From: Phycomyces blakesleeanus NRRL 1555(-)
Taxonomy: Eukaryota; Mucoromycota; Mucoromycetes; Mucorales; Phycomycetaceae
Direction of reading: 5' to 3'
Assembly (NCBI RefSeq): GCF_001638985.1
Contig: NW_017265151.1
Location: 745,757-809,756 of the forward strand
Length of the DNA stretch: 64,000 bases
The translations under genes were made by a program, and so were the position numbers. Below, piece by piece: positions 47,933 through 60,107 of this stretch (within the stretch, counting starts at the first letter, position 1; each line of letters opens with the position of its first letter). The notes under the pieces were generated by a model. It was not told where the DNA came from and searched no databases. It saw only the letters and a list, made by a program, of their open reading frames with translations.

Positions 47933-48509
47933 ATGAGCCATTTGGATTTTCGTGTGAGAAATTCTTGTGGTGCCTGGAGCTAAGATCGCCTCTAATTTTT
48001 ATTAATAATATTTTCCTCGCCCTTGTGTATATTTTTTATATAAAAGATATACAATTTGATTCTATTATCTTCTCCGCTCATTTGGTTTCCTTTCTTCTTT
48101 TCTTTATAGACCGTGATATTGCACCCAATTTGCTAAATGAAGACCTCTATGGAGGACAAACTCAAACTCAAAATTCAGCAGAAAGAAACCGTAATTTTTA
48201 TTTATTTATTTATTTTATCTGATGTTGGCACCATTCAATAATAAGAAAGGCAAATGTCTACTATATATGTCCAAAAGTTCAATTACACTTGAAGCAGAAG
48301 AAACTATTGGTGCAATTGAATTGATCCATATAAGAAAACATAGAAAACATCTTTATGTATCTAATGCTACTTTTTTTTTTAAAAAAAAAAGAAAGACCAG
48401 ATTCATATGGTTGTTTTGTGGTCCCCTCCCATTTCTTCTTCCTATTCGATATTATGTTACACTGTAATATGCAGACGTTTTGGAGCATGTGAAGCAAGTA
48501 AAGCTATAG
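47933..48509 (+). CDS. Doubtful small spliced gene, unknown product
   Basis: A clear exon-like segment at 48110-48190 lies between TTTATAG and GTAATT and reads RDIAPNLLNEDLYGGQTQTQ. A first exon could be 47933-47951 (MSHLDF, donor GTGTGA). A last exon could start at 48475 after ATATGCAG and read VLEHVKQVKL to TAG at 48507-48509. I cannot fix the exon or exons between them. The product is not recognised. It is divergent from the kelch gene, about 0.3 kb away. Confidence 0.28.
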
Positions 48510-49516
48510 AGTATAGTAGTTATAATTAGTATCATTCTCTTTTAAAAAAACCCCCATATCCAAGAGGGAAAATAATCAAAAATAAAGTAATTATTAATTT
48601 GATCATGGTGTGATACTCATCCCAACCTTTTATTTCCGTATTTCTAGGCTTTTAACACAACAAATTTCCTGATAGATTTGTGAAAATTCAAAATCACCTC
48701 ACATACAAATATACCCAACTGATTGATAGGTTAGAAACGGTTGACCGTATCATATCAATTAATTAGTTACTTAGTTACCTTGCTGGATAAATTTTACCTG
48801 TTACAAGCTCAGTTTTTTTTCGCTTTGAAATATTTATATTTAAAGTAAAAATCCAGTTGCCTGGGAGATCGTCATTCCCTGTCACACAACTCTCATGTAC
48901 TCGTGGAATTGGTCTGTTCACTGATGCTTATTTTATTTTATTTTAATAATAAAAAGTCCAAAGAAAATATACCAACATATATAAAGTGACAGGGGAACCT
49001 TTAATTCATGCTGAAAACCTCTTTCAAAATCTTACGATCTAATATGTCTCAAGTATCAGCTATAGCCCCCCTTTCTTGTGTATGTATGTGTTTTATTATT
49101 GTTTATTTGACGTTAATAATCACCGAGAAAAGAAATATACATTTCGTTCTTTAACACATCTGGCCTTTTGTTGTAAATCATTTGCCACTCAGGAATCATC
49201 GGAGAAGAGAAACTAAAACAAATAAGAGAGAGTTTTATTATTCAACCAATTCTATTCACCTTGACTACCAACCATCTTGTAAAAATGTTTCATAAATACA
49301 ATACTTCTCCTCATTTGAATAAGCCAGGTTTCAATTCTCTATTATATATTACATTATATACATATTCACTACGCAAAATTTTATATGTTTTTTTTTAAAC
49401 TAAAAAAAAGGCTTATTTTTATTCTTTCTCTTCCTCCATTCCTTTATTTTCTTTTGCTTTTCCCCGTCATTATTCAAGCCAAAGCCAAAAGAATAAAAGA
49501 AGCATAGGAAAAAAAC
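48510..49516. other. Intergenic region
   Basis: AT-rich with no exon chain. A short pyrimidine-rich stretch at 49405-49480 is the likely promoter or leader of the following gene. Confidence 0.5.
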
Positions 49517-51041
49517 ATGTTATTTTCAGTTAAAAAATCCCCAATATTATGTCTTGCATTATTTCTCTCAAGCACCAGGTCTCAAGATTTGTCTGATGAA
49601 CCTTCAGCAAACGGTATGTTTAATTTCACTCCACCCAAATATCAAAATCAAGGGAAAGATATATAGGAGAGAAAGAGAGATAAAGAGATATCAATAATGA
49701 TGATTGGTAGTAGTAGCACCAGTAATAACAACGATCTTCTAAATGTCACAAACAAAATGGACGATATAGGTAATAGCAGTAACACAGAGAACGAGGCTAC
49801 TGAGGACGCCAAGTCGTCAAACATCGATCCAACTTTGCCAGCCTCAATAACCTTTCCTTCTTCTGTTGATGGACCCTTTCCAACCTCATCGGAACCAGGA
49901 TTGACACAAGCACGGGCGACTTCTCCCATTACTTCTGCTGCTGATACTTCTACTCCTATTGTCACTCCTACTGATACTGATAATTCCGCTGCTGCTACGA
50001 CTGCTAGTTCTACTGATATTAATAATATCTCCCCAACCGAAGACTTAAGTACAGGCACAGGCACCACAAAATCTTCGCCTACCAGCGTTCCTACAGGAAG
50101 CTTAGGATCCTCAATTATTGCCAGTTCCAGATATCTTGGCTCAAGTAAGTTTACAAAGTCCAAATCAACACCCACCAACACTTGATTCCTTTTTTATAAA
50201 TATATTCTTTTATTAGTTAACCTAGTTTTTATATCTATATGATGAACAACCCAAAAAAAAACCTATGTTATTACTATTGCATCAGTCAGCTAAATACACA
50301 CCATTGTAGTGTCCTCAACTCCAACACAAACCAATGCAATTGAGGACAACACCATATACTTTGCACCCAACACAGGAAAAAACCACACTGGTGTTATTGT
50401 AGGATCAGTAGTTGGCAGTGTTGGTAAGTTTTTATATATACATATATGTACATGTATATTACACAAACACAAAAAAAAATAACTTTTTTATTATTATTAT
50501 TGATTTTATTACTATAGTTGGCCTCGTTGTATTGGGTGCATTTTTTACATGGTTGAGACGACGTGGACTAAAACGAAATAAGCAGACGGTCAACAATAAA
50601 AATCAATTCTTTTTCGATTCTCAGGACAATGGCTATGACACAGACACAGGTCCACCACCATCACCACCAGTATCACCACTATCACCAACAGCAAATACTC
50701 GTGTAGATCCTGAAACATCGGCAAAGCTGCCATTTGAGAGCCCTAGACGGCTTGTACCTCCAACAACATACTCAGATATTGGAGTACATGACATCGGAAA
50801 TCATGTCCCGCACCAGGTTTTGGATGAGAATCCTCATATTCCTTCCTCAAATGACCCCAGATTTTTGCATTCTACCGAAACCACCCCGTCAAGAAATACA
50901 GACAAATACCAAGTTAATGGTAGTGATAGTGGTAACTTGGCTTTAAAGCCAAATTGTCTTGTTTCAGATGTAAATGAAAAGCAATTGGTAGAAGAAGTAG
51001 AAGAACAGTACATATTACAAAAACCAAATGCTGTAGATTAA
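49517..51041 (+). CDS. Secreted Ser/Thr-rich single-pass membrane protein (sensor-like)
   Basis: Four exons (49517-49613, about 49680-50144, 50310-50423, 50518-51041) give about 399 aa. A signal peptide (SPILCLALFLSSTRSQ) is followed by a long Ser/Thr/Pro-rich ectodomain expected to be O-glycosylated. A transmembrane helix follows (VIVGSVVGSVVGLVVLGAFF) with a WLRRRGLKR stop-transfer and a cytosolic tail of about 170 residues with a PPPSPPVSPLSP stretch. The layout resembles fungal cell-wall stress sensors (Wsc/Mid2 type), but I see no cysteine-rich WSC domain. The start of exon 2 is uncertain: the acceptor used here is purine-rich, and the better-looking TTGGTAG at 49708 does not keep the frame. 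A signalling role is inference. Confidence 0.72.
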
Positions 51042-51464
51042 AACAAAAAAGTAAAAACAAAAAAAAAAGAAATCAGATACAAGAAACTGGAATTCTTGTA
51101 AAAAAAATGTACTTAATTTAATATACACACATCCTATAACAGCATAATAAATTCATTCATCCGCTCATTCAAACCTATATTGTTTGCTTGGGATTCTTTA
51201 AATACATGTGGATTGTCTGATTCAAACCATTTTGCTTCTTGTGTGTGGGTGTGTAACACCCTGTCCTCCTTCCACTTCCAGTTCTTGAATATGATCGAGA
51301 TTTGAATTGTTTTCACAATCAAACTAGTGCCAAACTCACACACACACGCCTTTTAATACATTTAAAGTATTTTAGACAATTTGTAAAAATAAAAATAAAA
51401 AGCCAAATTTTCATTTCTCTTTATTCTCATATAAAGATCTACATAACGTCATATATTTTGATTC
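51042..51464. other. Intergenic region surface protein / R3B2-like gene
   Basis: AT-rich 3' flank, then the promoter of the next gene. No gene is seen. Confidence 0.5.
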
Positions 51465-53170
51465 ATGATTACGATTCCTATGGTTGAATCACAATCTGAA
51501 AACAAAAAGATCTATCCCGGGAATGTCAAAGATGTCTTATCACGATTGCTTACTAGTCTAAATGATGCATCCAAAAACCAACTCGTCATTGAAGAACAGC
51601 TCCCAATCTTTGAACCTGTGTTTGTTGATTTAACTAAGCTCATGGTGAATCCGAATACTCTTTCAATCAAAGTAAATGAGAATAGTCTTTGTTAACAATA
51701 TTACATTAGTTGTTGATTCTACAGTTTAAACACAAGAGCAAACAAAACAACTTTATTATATATATATATATATATACAGATAAATACATGTATCAAATTT
51801 TGCGCTTTTACTAGAATTACTCACTTATCGGAGAGAATGCCCTCAAATCAGCAACATCTATCTACCTTGTGAAAAAACACTCTTGGGCAACCCATGCAGA
51901 CTTGGAGAAAATCTTCCTTCTCATTTTTACAAACTCAAGGTTACAAACCTCAATTGGAAATAAATTCAAGCTTGACGAATTCTGTGACAACAACGACGAC
52001 CAAGAACAACAATTACAACTACAAACAGACCCAGTTGTAATGATCAATAGATTTGCTGGAGTACTTTATTGTCACCATGGACTGTCTGCTCTCGAGCGTT
52101 GGGTGAAACCCTTGCTTGACCTCTTTTGCCCAGTATTACTGAAACAACTGCCCAGAGTGATGTACAACAGGCTGTTTGGGTTGGTCAACGAAGAGACAGA
52201 AAATATGGCTGCTCAACCAGCCCAGATACAGTTCACAACCTATGTCCAGCGAGCAAAGGGAGAAATCGTGATAAACAACGAGCAGAATTCACTTTTTGGA
52301 CGGTCGCTTGGGTGGAACGCAGAGGTATTGTACAAGCTGAGTCCTACATCGGATTGGCACACCCATTCTCGCCACGCGATCAACAAAAGAAAGGCGCGCG
52401 ATCTGGCAATGCGAGACATCCTGGCTTTCTACAAATCCAACCCCGGCCTGTTACACACCCATCGACTATCATCTGTCAACTCTGATCAAGCTAATCCTGA
52501 TGTATTGAATATTCCACCGTGTGACTACGCTGAAGAAATCATTGAAGCAAGCATTCCGGAGTCATTGATTCCACCAATTTCTAGGCAAGATGATCAACAA
52601 GCCGGCGAAACACACGCACGCAAAGAGAGGGAAGGAGATGAACAAAATTGTCAAATGTTCTCAGAAACAGATCTGGATGAAGAAGAATTCTTTATCGATT
52701 TGACAGGCGATAATCCGGTGGCCGATAAACGAAAAAAACCCCTACTAGATTGTGATGATTTTGAAAATACTACCGATAGTAGTAACGGAACAAACCAAAA
52801 CGTATCATTGCAGAGACCTAGTTTGATAGAAATTCTCAAAAGTCTACGGCCGCCACCAATATACGATCCTGTTGATCTCAAAGTGATAAAACAGACAATA
52901 TACCAAAAGCCTAAACTGGAGATATTACTGAAACAAAAAAGCCAAGAAAGACACCCTAAAGATCAGATATATCAGATCAAGCATTACTTTGAGCATGTCC
53001 AAATCAATATGTCATATGATAAATCTGGACCTTTACATCGAATTGTATTTGATGCCATTTGCGAATTCAAATTCCAGGACCTCACAATCGTTACGAACGG
53101 AAGAGGGACAAGAAAGAGTGAGGCAGAAATTCAAGCATACCATGATTTGCTTGTTCTCTTGAGAGAATAA
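51465..53170 (+). CDS. RNase III-like double-stranded-RNA-binding protein, R3B2-like
   Basis: Exons 51465-51671 and 51815-53170 (143-bp intron) give 520 aa. An RNase III-like helical domain spans about residues 20-200. The signature region reads KNYSLIGENALKSATSIYL where active enzymes have E-R-L-E-F-L-G-D-A-V-L, so the catalytic acids are lost or altered. Two dsRNA-binding-like segments follow: one from about 205 to 275 (QFTTYVQRAKGEI, then AINKRKARDLAMRDILAFY), and one at the C-terminus (HYFEHVQINMSYDKSGPLHR, then GRGTRKSEAEIQAYHDLLVL). An acidic linker with FIDLTGD separates them. One degenerate RNase III domain with two dsRBDs is the layout of R3B2 of Mucor, which acts in the non-canonical RNA interference pathway. 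Mitochondrial ribosomal mL44 is the main alternative. Confidence 0.68.
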
Positions 53171-54402
53171 CAAATATATATAAAGAGAAAGAAAGGGCTG
53201 TTAAACACTATATAAACTAGTTACAATAGCATTACCAAATTACCAATTAGTAATAGTAGTAGTGATATCAGTTACATACCTACATACATAAATAAAAAAG
53301 GATCATATTTTATCCAAGGGATATTTTAATAAACTTTTCTGAGGCTATCTTTAACGATTGTCTATCTTAATTCAACTTCATTATTTTCGTATATATATAA
53401 ATAAATAACCATTATAATTTGTAGACAGATATATTATAATTATACCAATAATAGCTGTATATTACAGGTTTAGGGTATTTTGTCCATCTTTAGTCATTAC
53501 ATTTAGATTTATATTTATATTTAAAAAGGTTATTTTATTTTTCTATGTGAAGAGCGCCTTTAAAGTTACTTTCCTATCCTGTTAAAAAAAACATAGTTAT
53601 GATTGCAAAAACGGAACATGCTGTTTTCATATAAATCTGTAGGAGTTTGTCGATAAATGAATATATATTTTTATATTCATAAAAGGAAAATATATATATA
53701 TATCTTACGGATCAAGTCAATTCTAGAAATAATACCTGCAAGATTCTGAGTTGATTTCGTTGTATATATATATATGTATACATCCTGTAGTTAATTGATA
53801 TCAACCGATATATCTTTTATTTTTGACTCCTTTAAGTCTCAGGGCTTAGGAGTTTTTTTTTACACGCCACTAACCTTGTGTTCCCAGTACAGGGTTTATA
53901 GTGCACAAAAAAAAACTAGACTAGACAAAAGGCAACTGGGCTAAATAAAGCTCTTTTATATATATATCATCTTTAACGTATTCAGCCTCCTTTACTATAA
54001 TTATACACTAGATAAATAGATCAGTATGTATTTTGTGTGCAAATATTTTTTATATATTTTATGAACAAAGGCAAAATAAAGACTAGCTTTGAAAACAAAT
54101 ACGAATAATAGTAATAATAGTAGTAGTAATAATGATAATAATGAAAGTAATAATGAAAACAAGATGAAGAATAAATGTTAGTGTATGTGATAAATAAAGA
54201 AAGAAAGAAAGGATGTATAAGGGGAGTTTGTTCGCCTGTCCGTTCAGTCCAGTTTGGTTTGGTTTGGTTTGGTTTTGTTCGATTAGGCTAGGTAATATAT
54301 ATATGTTTCCTTTCTTTCGTCTGATGTTTTGCTTAAATAAAGAATTGAATATAATGAAATATACTCCTTTTTTTTGGACTATCCCTCTTTGTGTTGAGTT
54401 GC
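53171..54402. other. Convergent intergenic region R3B2-like / nucleotide-sugar transporter
   Basis: Very AT-rich 3' flanks. A GGTTT repeat lies at 54254-54275. No gene is seen. Confidence 0.5.
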
Positions 54403-55899
54403 TTAGAGACCATATAGGTAAGTAGCGTAAATCACTAGAGTAGCACCCATGACAAAGGACAGAGAGATCGAGAAACTGAAAACCCAGACACTGATGATAC
54501 TCGACAAAATGATGGAAATACTTGTTGCAAAGCCCTTGAGGATATTGTCGGCATACTTGACTACCACAGCTACCACAAGACCTCCGAATGCCTGGATACC
54601 AATCACCAACCAGGTCAATCCAGTGTAGTTTGCATAGAAGCCCTTTTCAGCAATAGTTGCACCATCTTGCAATAACACGACAAACAAAAGACCAAGAACG
54701 ACCGAGAAGAAGGACATCTGTATGTTTCTGATCCAAAGTAAATTCTGGCTGGCCAAAGAATTACTGTCATCCACCACAGACATCGATGATCGTCTTGAGC
54801 CCTTGTTCTTGTCGTCATCGTCGTCATCGTCATGATCACGGTCGTTATCATTATCATTCACCATAACCTTGTTTTCCTCATCCTCAACCAACGAAGCTGG
54901 CTTGACAGGTGCCTTTAGGATCTTCTCAAAGTAAACGCCAGCGAGTCCAGAGAGAACACAAGCCATCAGAACAGCAGTAAAGCCCTCGATGTTGGATTGG
55001 TTGCCAATATCTTCATCCTCATTACCATTGCCATCAATGTTACCAATACTACCATCCCCAAGACCATTCTCGGCGTATTTCTCGGGATTAAAATAGGAAA
55101 GGACAGCAAGAGAAGCGTCCTTGGGCAAGACAACGAGTCCGATACCAAGGGTGAGCAAGGCCAATGCGATCCATTTGGTTCGACTAAGGCTTCGGTGAAG
55201 GATCACGACACTGAAGAAGGCAGTAGTAAGAATCTTGAGCTGGTAAGTTACTTGAAAGGTAGCAGCATCAAGGTTTGTAGCAGCAACGTATTGGAGATTG
55301 TTCTTTTAAGAAAAAAAAGTACAATTGATCATTGTTAATATTAATGTTGCTGTTGGTATTATCTTATTGGGCTTACTTGAATAAGATAGAGTATGGCTGG
55401 GAACGCGAGTTTTGCACTTTCTCTCCAGTTGACAATCAGTTCGCGATTCAGCATTTGGAACAGTCTTGATATAGAGCGTAAGTGGGGTTGTGGGGCCAAG
55501 TAGAGGACAATCATACAGGCAAGAGATTTCGCAACCTCGCTCATTACGACTGCGGTCGATGCCAGATAACGTTTATCTTCCGGGACACTTGCACGAGTGT
55601 AGCGCATTACTAGGATGAGTGCACTGTTCTGCACCACGAGTGTGAGGAGAGAGAGATACTTGAGTGGCAGACATGCCTGTAATGATTGAAGACCTAAAGA
55701 GAGAGAGAAAGAAAAAAAAAGTTCGGTAATAAGAATAATGATTATAGTTATAGTGATTAGCCATCTAGTCAAGTCTTGTCATTTGAGTATCCTTTATTCT
55801 TTCTTATTCTTTCATAAGAATCGAATGAGATGGAATCGAATCGAATCGAATCGAATCGAATGAAATGATGTCTATTGTTTGTTATTATTATTTACCCAT
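54403..55899 (-). CDS. UDP-galactose / UDP-GlcNAc-type nucleotide-sugar transporter (SLC35A family)
   Basis: Three minus-strand exons (55899-55896, 55693-55377, 55302-54403) give 406 aa. The first coding exon is just ATGG, so the start codon lies 202 bp upstream of the rest. The protein begins with a Gly and LQSLQACLPLKYLSLLTL and VVQNSALILVMRYTR. It continues with NLQYVAATNLDAATFQVTYQ and LKILTTAFFSVVILHR, FTAVLMACVLSGLAGVYFEK, IQAFGGLVVAVVVKYADNIL and KGFATSISIILSSIISVWVF. These are the typical SLC35A helices and the QLKIL and KGFATS signatures. It should exchange UDP-sugar for UMP across the Golgi membrane for glycoprotein or cell-wall synthesis. An acidic/Asp-rich loop of about 45 residues in the middle is an unusual insertion. 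Substrate specificity cannot be read from the sequence. Confidence 0.92.
55838..55861. repeat. GAATC pentanucleotide repeat
   Basis: About five tandem GAATC units lie in the first intron of the nucleotide-sugar transporter. Confidence 0.8.
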
Positions 55900-58800
55900 A
55901 ATTTTTTATTTTAGTTTTTTTTTCTAATTAAAATTTTTGTTTAGTTTTGGTGTCTAGAATAAAACAAAAAGAGGCAAAGCTTTGAAGTCTGCATACAATG
56001 AGAGGCTCCGTCTTTTTGATCTTTTTTTTTTTTTTTTTTCTTTTATTTAATTTATTTATATGCATATTTATTTTTAGATGATTACTGTATAAATACATCT
56101 TTGTATAAATATATAAAAAGATATATTTTATTTATTTAAAACATATAATTTATATATATATACACACCACAAATGAGTAAATGTATATTAAACTATATAT
56201 ATATATAGTTTATGGTTTTGTTACAGTGGAAATATCATGGGCATGATTTCTAGTAATTTGGTATTGGCTGTGTAAAAATTGACATAACGAAGGAAAAATT
56301 GACGCTTTTTCTTATTAATCCTTTATACTGCTCTTTTGCCGTATTTTTCTCGGCTACATTCTATTTAGCGTTATTCTTTTCTTTATTTCTTTTGTTTTCT
56401 CCCTTTTATATATATATATATTTGTTTCTTTTATTAATGTCGAAGTTTATTTTTCAATTAAATCACAGACTATCTCAGATTTGGCGCTTGTTTATTAATA
56501 TTTATACTCCGTTTTTTGGAGCTCGTGTGGCGTTTTCACTTTTATTTTATTTTATTTCGTAGCCCAAACACTCTACATTATAGATGAACCAAAAGAAGAA
56601 AAGCAAAAGCGCATGTATTCAAATTCAATCAAGTCAAAAAATTATTGAGCTCAAGATATACTTTAAATCATGAAATAACATTTTTATATATGTCGATGCA
56701 TATGTATGTATATTGAGTAAAACCAGAAACCCAAAAAAAAACAATTTTTTTGCTAAACCGTGTTTTAAATCGCCGTAAATACCGCAGTTTTAATGGTTTG
56801 TATAACGCACAGCTGCTATATCAGAATATTGAGGCTAATGTTTATCGTGTGGATGTGGGGTTATTAGTAACATTAGCGTTAACATTATAATCAGAATAGA
56901 AAAGCCATTGTTTGCGCTAGATAAATATCGTAAAAAAAAAGATGTAAAGTTTATCTACTTAAAGAAATGATAAAGAAAAACTATCTGTACAAGAATTAAG
57001 GTAAGTAAGTAGGTAGGGTAGGTAAGGTAAGGTAAATAGATAGAGAACGAGAGAAAGATGAGAAACACAAACGTATAAATTTGTACATCCTGACGTGTGA
57101 CAATGTGCAAGACAGTGACTTATCTGTGCTTTTGCGTTGGGCTCATTATAAAATAATAAAAAATTATAAGAAAAAATAATAGGCTCTGGTTGTGAAACTT
57201 GTGGTCTCTATAAAAGGTATATGTGGCGCGTACGCCATAGCAGGCTAATTATGTGATATGTTTCATTACTATACGGTATGAATCCTGACAATAGTTTTTT
57301 TTTGGTTATATACATATTACTATTCATGGTTCATTAATTAAATTATTTAAAATGAATGATAACTCAATTTATACAATATTGGCTCCCAAGAAAGAAAGAA
57401 AGAAAGAAAGAAAGTAAAGAAATAAAGCAGGGGTCAAGACAAACTCTAAAGGTTGTTTCTATTGTTTGCTATAGTGTATTTATATATAAGCTATTTGCAC
57501 AAAAGAAGAAGAAAAAGGTTTTACTTTAAAGATGTAAAATACTTGATCAAACTAAACATCATTGTTTTCTTTAAAGAGAAGAAGAAACTCTGATACTTGG
57601 TTTCTTTCTATTATTTCTCCTTCTCTTACATACAGAAGAGTATTTGAGTGTTTCGATCATCTTAAGATATGGTTGAGTACAAGTAATTGGGGTTTTTTAA
57701 ACTATTTGTCCTTTGATTGAGATACAAAAATATAATAAGCCTCTTTAATGGGCTTATATATATTTGGGTTTTGTCAGTATTGAACCAAAGCCACCGATTG
57801 ATCTTATAACTGAGTCCTTTTTTTTTTAAAAAAAAAGAGGTCTTTGGTAAAGTAATCAAGCGATCAATATTTTATTTTAAATTTAATTAATTTATATTTT
57901 TGACAAAGCTTCTTATGCACCACCTTTCTCTTCTATAAAAGAGAATACGAAGAAGATGTGTATGCCCAATTCGAATATCCGTGTTTGAAATATGCGTTGC
58001 CTTTGTCTAGTTTATTCATGAAAAAAGTTAATTTCTTCTTCTTCTTCTCTTTGTACTACTTGTAAAATTCTAAAATAAAAATAAAATAGTCTTCCATGAC
58101 GGCCCAAGCTTCTTTTGTACTAATAAGTATGTATACATTTCGAAAATCCTTATACTTTTTGAGGTTGCACTGCAGTAAAACCAAAGAAATAAAAAAAAAC
58201 AATATGATAATAATGCAGCTTTAAGCAAGAGATTATTGATTGGTAATTTATAAGAAAACAGTGCAGCAAGAAAATAATTAAAACATTTACATCAATGCAA
58301 ATATCCGGTAAGCATTTTTTTGTTTCACTTTAATTTTTATGTATTATTTATTATTTACTTATCAGACAAAACAAACTTCATAATGATCCGAGTAAGCTGA
58401 CCCTCTTATATATCTGTGACCTATATGTCTGATATAGTGCTGTTACACCTTGGTTACCTTGGTTACCTTGGTTACCTTAATACTATCATGATCTAGAAAT
58501 AAAAACGAAAAATAAAATAACTTTCATTGCTAAATAAAAAGATAAAAAAAAACAAAGAAGAAGAAGAGAAAAGAAAATGTTAGACTTATGGTCTGCTCAA
58601 TCTGTATTTATCTATTACCAAACCAAACCAATCTAATAAATAATATTTAATGAAAATTTTGCTTGTCGTATTGCTCCCAATAGTCATAAAGAGTATTACT
58701 ATTATTATTTAAAGGGAGAATTCAGTAGACTGTTAGCCCAACATCTCAGCTTTTATTAATGTATTGTTGTATTGTACAAGTATGAAGGAGAGTTCAACTC

Positions 58801-59067
58801 TAAAAAAATTATATAATGAGAACAAAACTCGAAACTGGATTTTATCTGTATGTTTTTTTAAAAAACTAATTATTTAATTCCAATTATGCTGTTAATAAAC
58901 ATTGATCCACTACTTTATTTTCAGGAGCAAGGGAAAGAGAGAGAGGTAAATGAAGTCTGAAGAATCACCATCGCCCTTTCTTCTTTCTATATATCTATCT
59001 ATCTATATCTTTAAAAAGAAAGGGAGATACTCTGCACGTGACTTATTCTCGCACTTAAAACAATCAT
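55900..59067. other. Gene-poor AT-rich region
   Basis: The transporter promoter lies within the first few hundred bases. Beyond it are poly-T/A tracts, an AAAG tetranucleotide run at 57388-57412, a short palindrome TGGCGCGTACGCCA near 57222, and three TTGGTTACC units at 58452-58478. Open frames are short and of low complexity, and none shows splice-supported continuation. Confidence 0.55.
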
Positions 59068-60107
59068 AAAAAGAAATGGAGATATATCTGCGCATGACTT
59101 ACATTTGATCCTTTTATATCTTTAAAACAAGTTCATAAATTACTCTTGCACAGATAAATCAGAGTACAGTTGTGTTCCTGATTGAGACGAACAATGAGAG
59201 CAAGTAAATAATCAGCTGTGGAGGGAAGCTTTGAAACTCGTATATACTATATATTATGGTAATTGTGCACCTAATTGAGATGAACAATAGGGACAAGCAA
59301 AGTAGCAAGAATCTTCTTTACATTAACTCGATATTTAAAAGGTATGAAGAAAGTAGTTTACTGACTAGAATATTTCTTCAATTGAGAAAACCCTTATTAC
59401 ATTGTCTAACAACATAGAAATTTAAAGATTCTCTAATTCTCTAATTTTCTACTTTCTTTCTTTCTTAAATCACATCAACAAAAAAAATTGATGAAAATTT
59501 TATTTTTCTACTAAATAAAGCTCTGACTGTATCAAAATCATCAGATGATTCAAAGAATTTAATAGTATTGAAAACCTTAAAAACTTAAGAGACTTTAGAG
59601 ACTCGGAAAATTCTAGGTGCTTTAAGGGTTATCCAAGTGAAATAAACACTAAAGAAGTAGCTAAAGCTAGAGATAAAATGTCATATCATACAGTAATTTA
59701 ATTTACACGCAAGAACTTCTGGCTATCAAGACAGCTTTAGAAAGTTGAAAAGGTTTTATAAGTTTAGACAATTAGATGGTGAAAATGAGTAGTGAATACG
59801 TAAATTGATAACAGTATAAAAAGTGCATAAGAAACTTTAGAAAGAAGTAGTATCATAAATGATAGAAGATGAGTATACATTATATGAAATAAAGAAAAAA
59901 GAAACTAAACAATTCAGTGCAATGATTGCTGTTTTATTTAAACCAAGGTTTTCAACTTTTGTATAGACCATTTTCATTTTTTTTTAGTATCAAGTATTTA
60001 TAAGAATAAAATATTTGAATAAACTTGGATAAACATTTTTCTTTCTTAGAATGGTATAGCTATTGCTTCTTAAACTGTCCGAATGGGAACAACTGGTCTA
60101 TCTCGTT
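59068..60107 (+). repeat. Dispersed repeat, copy 2
   Basis: Second copy of the element at 14590-15650 in the same orientation, over 43 kb away. A partial duplicate of its left end (AAAAAGAAAGGGAGATAC, then TGCACGTGACTTA) lies just outside at 59013-59045. Coding-like fragments such as YPSEINTKEVAKARDKMS are followed by stops shared with copy 1, so both descend from an already broken or frameshifted parent. Confidence 0.7.

Noticed and set aside
56299..56562. Hydrophobic 87-codon plus-strand frame.
   Set aside because: Phe/Leu/Tyr-rich translation of T-rich DNA with no splice-supported neighbours or recognisable motif.
57215..57240. TGGCGCGTACGCCA palindrome considered as a regulatory site.
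   Set aside because: Single short palindrome with no gene nearby and no second copy.
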